The notes below the pieces were generated by a model that was not told the origin of the DNA, ran no database searches, and saw only the letters and a list, made by a program, of their open reading frames with translations. The position numbers were made by a program, and so were the translations under genes. A DNA stretch of 13,087 bases, from NCBI GenBank assembly GCA_031257955.1, contig JAIRNQ010000265.1, positions 1-13,087 of the forward strand, read 5' to 3'. Position 1 is the first letter of the stretch. Each line of letters begins with the position of its first letter. Below, one piece after another: positions 10,239 through 13,087 of the stretch. This DNA comes from Deltaproteobacteria bacterium. Lineage in GTDB: Bacteria; Desulfobacterota; Desulfarculia; Adiutricales; Adiutricaceae.

Positions 10239-13087
10239 ATGATGGAAAAGATAGGCTTATACGACCCGGCCAACGAGCACGACGCCTGCGGGGTGGGTTT
10301 TGTGGCGCGTTTGGACGGCCAGTCCAACCATGAGGTCGTGGCCTTGGGGCTGCGGCTGGTGGTTAACATGACCCATCGGGGGGCGGCCGGGGCCGACGCC
10401 GATTCCGGTGACGGGGCCGGCATACTGATTCGTATCCCGGACGCTTTTTTTCGGAAGTTTTTTGGGCCGGATCTGCCCGAGCCCGGCCGATGGGGGCTGG
10501 GGACGATTTTTTTGCCCTTGGAGGAAGGTGCCTCCAGCCGCTCTCGAGAACTGGTGGAGAACCAGGCCGAGGCCCTGGGCTGGCGGGTGGCCGGTTGGCG
10601 CGAGGTGCCCATAGAGCCTTCGGCCCTGGGCAAGATGGCCGCCGAGACTAGGCCAGGGATTTGGCAATTCGCCGTGGCCAGCCCGGCCAGGCCCGGCGAG
10701 GATCAGGAAGGCCTGGAGCGTAGGCTATACGTGCTCCGCAAAAGCCTGGAGAGCAAAGCCATCGCCTTGGGCCTAAGCCAGGACAGTTTTTATCTCCCCA
10801 GCCTCTCCTGCCGCACGGTCGTCTATAAAGGCATGATGATGGCCTCCCAGGTGGCCCGATTCTACCCGGATCTGGTAAACGAGGAGCTGGATAGCCCCTT
10901 GGCCGTGGTCCACCAACGCTACAGCACCAACACCTTTCCCTCCTGGCGCCTGTCCCAGCCCTTCCGGGGCTTGGCCCATAACGGCGAGATCAACACCATT
11001 AAGGGCAACCGGGCTTGGCTGGCCGCCCGGGAGCCCAATCTCAGCTCTCCTTTGTTTGGCGAGGACATTAAAAGGCTCTTCCCGCTCATCGAGCCCGATT
11101 CCTCGGACTCGGCCAGTCTGGACAACGGGCTGGAGTTTCTCCGAAGGGGCGGTCGGAGCCTGGAACACGCCCTGACCATGCTCATCCCCCAAGCCTGGGG
11201 CCAAAAATACCCCATGAGCCTAAACCTTAGGGGCTTTTTTGAATACCACGCCGGATTGATGGAGCCTTGGGACGGCCCGGCGGCGGTGGTGGTCTCGGAC
11301 GGCTTGTCGGTGGCCGCGGCCTTGGACCGAAACGGCTTGAGGCCGGCCCGCTACAGCTTGACCGACGACGGCCTTCTGGTTTTCGCCTCCGAGAGCGGGG
11401 CCCTGGAACTGCCAAGCGACAGGATAATCGACAAAGGCTCCCTACGGCCCGGGCAGATGATCCTGGCCGAGGTGGGATCGGGCAGGCTGTTAAAAAACGC
11501 CGAGGTCAAAAGCGTCTTGGCCCGACAGCGACCCTATAGACGCTGGGTCTCCGAAAACCGCATCGACATCCCCGGTTTTTTTACCATGCCCACCAGATTC
11601 ACCAAAAGCCTCGACGACCTCCCCTTCCGCCAAACCCTCTTCGGCTACAATCGCGACGACACGGAAATCCTTCTGACCCCCATGGCCTCCAACGGGGCCG
11701 AGCCCAACGGCTCCATGGGGGCCGACATCCCCCTGGCCGCCCTGGATCAAGAACCGCAGTCGCTTTTCTCGTTCTTTAGGCAGCAGTTCGCCCAGATAAC
11801 CAACCCGCCCATCGATCCCATCCGGGAAGAGCTGGTCATGAGCCTTATGACCTTCATCGGCTACGACCCCAATATCCTCAGCGAGGAACCCAGACAGGCC
11901 AGACTCGTCAAGCTCGCCCACCCGTTTTTAAGCAACGACGATCTGGCCAGGCTCAGGGATCTTAAGTACGAAGACTTCCATAGCGTCACCATCGACGCCG
12001 TCTTTCCCAAACCGGAAAAGGGCGAGTCCACCGGGGCGGCCTTGTCGGCGGCCCTCAACAAACTGGAGCGCGAGGCCGAGGAAGCGGCCCAGGGCGGGAC
12101 TCACATCATAATCGTCTCCGACAAGAAGGCCGGCCAGTCCGGCCAAGCCGGCCGGGCCGGCCAGAAAGGCCAAACCGGCCGGGATAGTGGTGGGGGCCGC
12201 AATGATGGCGAGGGGGGCGAGGGGAAGGCCGACGGGCGGTTTTACCTACCCATACCCTCGCTGTTGGCCGTGGCCGCCGTTAACCGAAAGCTGGTGGAAA
12301 TCGGCAAAAGGGTCTCCATCGGAGTGGTCTGCCAAGCCGGCGACGCCCTGGAAGTGAGCCACATGGCCATGCTCCTAAGTTTGGGCGCCTCGGCCATAAA
12401 CCCCTGGCTGGCCTTCGAGACGGTGGCCGATCTGGCCGGGCGGGGGCATTTGGCCGCGGTGATGAGCTGCACCACGGCCGTGGAGAACTATGTTTTGGCC
12501 CTGCGCAAAGGGCTTCTAAAGATCATGAGCAAGATGGGCATCTCCACCCTCAGGGGCTATCGGGGGGCCCAGATCTTTGAGGCCGTGGGCCTGGGGCCGG
12601 ATCTGATGGAAAAATATTTCCCGGGCATCCCCTCCAGGATCGGCGGCCTGGGCCTCTCCCACATCGAGGCCGGGGCGGTCAAACGGGCCGAAAAGGCCCA
12701 TGGGTACCTACCGGCCGGGGACGATCCGGGGCCCAAGATCCTCCCCGAGGGCGGTACCTACCGCTTCCGCAAGGGCGGCCAGTCCCACCTCTGGACGGCC
12801 GAGAGCGTGACCACCCTGAGGCAAGCCGCGATCGCCGGCGATTACGGGACCTATAAGCGTTACGCCGCCATGATTAACGACCAAAGCCAAAAGGCCTTTA
12901 CCCTGCGGGGCCAGTTGGACTTTAAGCCCGGACCGCCCATACCCATCGAGGAGGTCGAGCCGGTCTCGGAGATCGTCAAACGCTTTTGCACCGGGGCCAT
13001 GAGCTTCGGATCCCTCTCCAAGGAGGCCCACGAGACCATGGCCTTGGCCATGAACAAACTTGGGGCCCGCAGTAACTGCGGCGAAGG
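10239..13087 (+). CDS. gltB: Glutamate synthase large (alpha) subunit, N-terminal 949 residues (partial)
   Basis: GltB transfers the amide of glutamine to 2-oxoglutarate to make two glutamates. The reading frame runs off the right edge. Residues 3-23 (EKIGLYDPANEHDACGVGFVA) hold the class II amidotransferase nucleophile Cys17, normally exposed by removing a short propeptide. Further marks of that domain are THRGAAGADADSGDGAGI, HQRYSTNTFPSW and LAHNGEINTIKGN. The central domain starts near RRWVSENRI and includes GSMGADIPLAAL and FAQITNPPIDPIREELVMSL. The FMN domain begins before the edge (TGAMSFGSLSKEAHETMALA...), where SNCGEG replaces the usual SNTGEG. Residues 629-667 are a Gly-rich insertion. 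Two ATGs are adjacent (10239, 10242). It follows glnN by 284 bases with a hairpin-rich leader. The electron-supplying small subunit would lie outside the window. Confidence 0.95.
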   Translation, partial: MMEKIGLYDPANEHDACGVGFVARLDGQSNHEVVALGLRLVVNMTHRGAAGADADSGDGAGILIRIPDAFFRKFFGPDLPEPGRWGLGTIFLPLEEGASSRSRELVENQAEALGWRVAGWREVPIEPSALGKMAAETRPGIWQFAVASPARPGEDQEGLERRLYVLRKSLESKAIALGLSQDSFYLPSLSCRTVVYKGMMMASQVARFYPDLVNEELDSPLAVVHQRYSTNTFPSWRLSQPFRGLAHNGEINTIKGNRAWLAAREPNLSSPLFGEDIKRLFPLIEPDSSDSASLDNGLEFLRRGGRSLEHALTMLIPQAWGQKYPMSLNLRGFFEYHAGLMEPWDGPAAVVVSDGLSVAAALDRNGLRPARYSLTDDGLLVFASESGALELPSDRIIDKGSLRPGQMILAEVGSGRLLKNAEVKSVLARQRPYRRWVSENRIDIPGFFTMPTRFTKSLDDLPFRQTLFGYNRDDTEILLTPMASNGAEPNGSMGADIPLAALDQEPQSLFSFFRQQFAQITNPPIDPIREELVMSLMTFIGYDPNILSEEPRQARLVKLAHPFLSNDDLARLRDLKYEDFHSVTIDAVFPKPEKGESTGAALSAALNKLEREAEEAAQGGTHIIIVSDKKAGQSGQAGRAGQKGQTGRDSGGGRNDGEGGEGKADGRFYLPIPSLLAVAAVNRKLVEIGKRVSIGVVCQAGDALEVSHMAMLLSLGASAINPWLAFETVADLAGRGHLAAVMSCTTAVENYVLALRKGLLKIMSKMGISTLRGYRGAQIFEAVGLGPDLMEKYFPGIPSRIGGLGLSHIEAGAVKRAEKAHGYLPAGDDPGPKILPEGGTYRFRKGGQSHLWTAESVTTLRQAAIAGDYGTYKRYAAMINDQSQKAFTLRGQLDFKPGPPIPIEEVEPVSEIVKRFCTGAMSFGSLSKEAHETMALAMNKLGARSNCGE
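12123..12239 (+). repeat. Low-complexity Gly-rich insertion inside gltB
   Basis: Encodes about 39 residues between IIIVSDKK and FYLPIPSLLAVAA, starting AGQSGQAGRAGQKGQTGR and ending in a Gly/Asp/Glu run. The DNA is a degenerate array of GGCCGG and GGCCA units, a likely substrate for slippage. Relatives pass from the (I/L)SDR segment to the IP.LLA.AAV segment in about ten residues. Confidence 0.7.

Noticed and set aside
1..13087. Very frequent GGCC, often as TTGGCC
   Set aside because: It is spread through genes and gaps alike and looks like a genome-wide base and codon preference rather than a local element.

Overview
The window is GC-rich, Gram-negative bacterial chromosome. A YidC with a large periplasmic domain, a DksA with an intact zinc finger, an E. 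coli-type DgkA, and the rpmH-rnpA-yidD-yidC order together suggest a proteobacterium-like lineage. Desulfobacterota (former Deltaproteobacteria) is my best guess from the RpmH, DksA and GltB sequences. This is inference, and I cannot name a species.

Left part (1-2890, minus strand): dksA, then rpmH, rnpA, yidD and yidC, reading right to left. yidC runs off the left edge. Apart from dksA this is the classic ribosomal protein L34 / RNase P / membrane insertase cluster. dksA has a convincing sigma70-type promoter of its own.

Middle part (2891-6961): 1.4 kb with no credible gene, then a tandem family. The non-coding stretch holds a markedly G-poor tract, a 66-bp tandem repeat array, a TTGACA promoter with no gene close behind it, and a 71-bp direct repeat built around a perfect palindrome. 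Four tandem paralogous genes follow on the plus strand. Each encodes a small exported protein of 156-161 residues with an N-terminal signal peptide and one conserved domain of about 110 residues that I do not recognise. They share a junction motif (PLAAQ...PWGG.I.IW) and a core (LV.TT..G.I.F). Duplicated intergenic DNA and a 40-bp tandem repeat lie between them. This locally expanded family is the most likely undescribed system here.

Right part (7126-13087, plus strand): dgkA (lipid kinase), glnN (type III glutamine synthetase) and the first 949 codons of gltB (glutamate synthase large subunit). glnN and gltB together give the GS-GOGAT ammonium assimilation route. The glnN leader has two 51-bp tandem repeats, each able to form a hairpin. 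The gltB leader has competing hairpin arms, one of which covers a possible ribosome binding site. GltB carries an unusual Gly-rich insertion of about 39 residues in its central domain.

I saw no tRNA, rRNA, CRISPR array, transposase or integrase.
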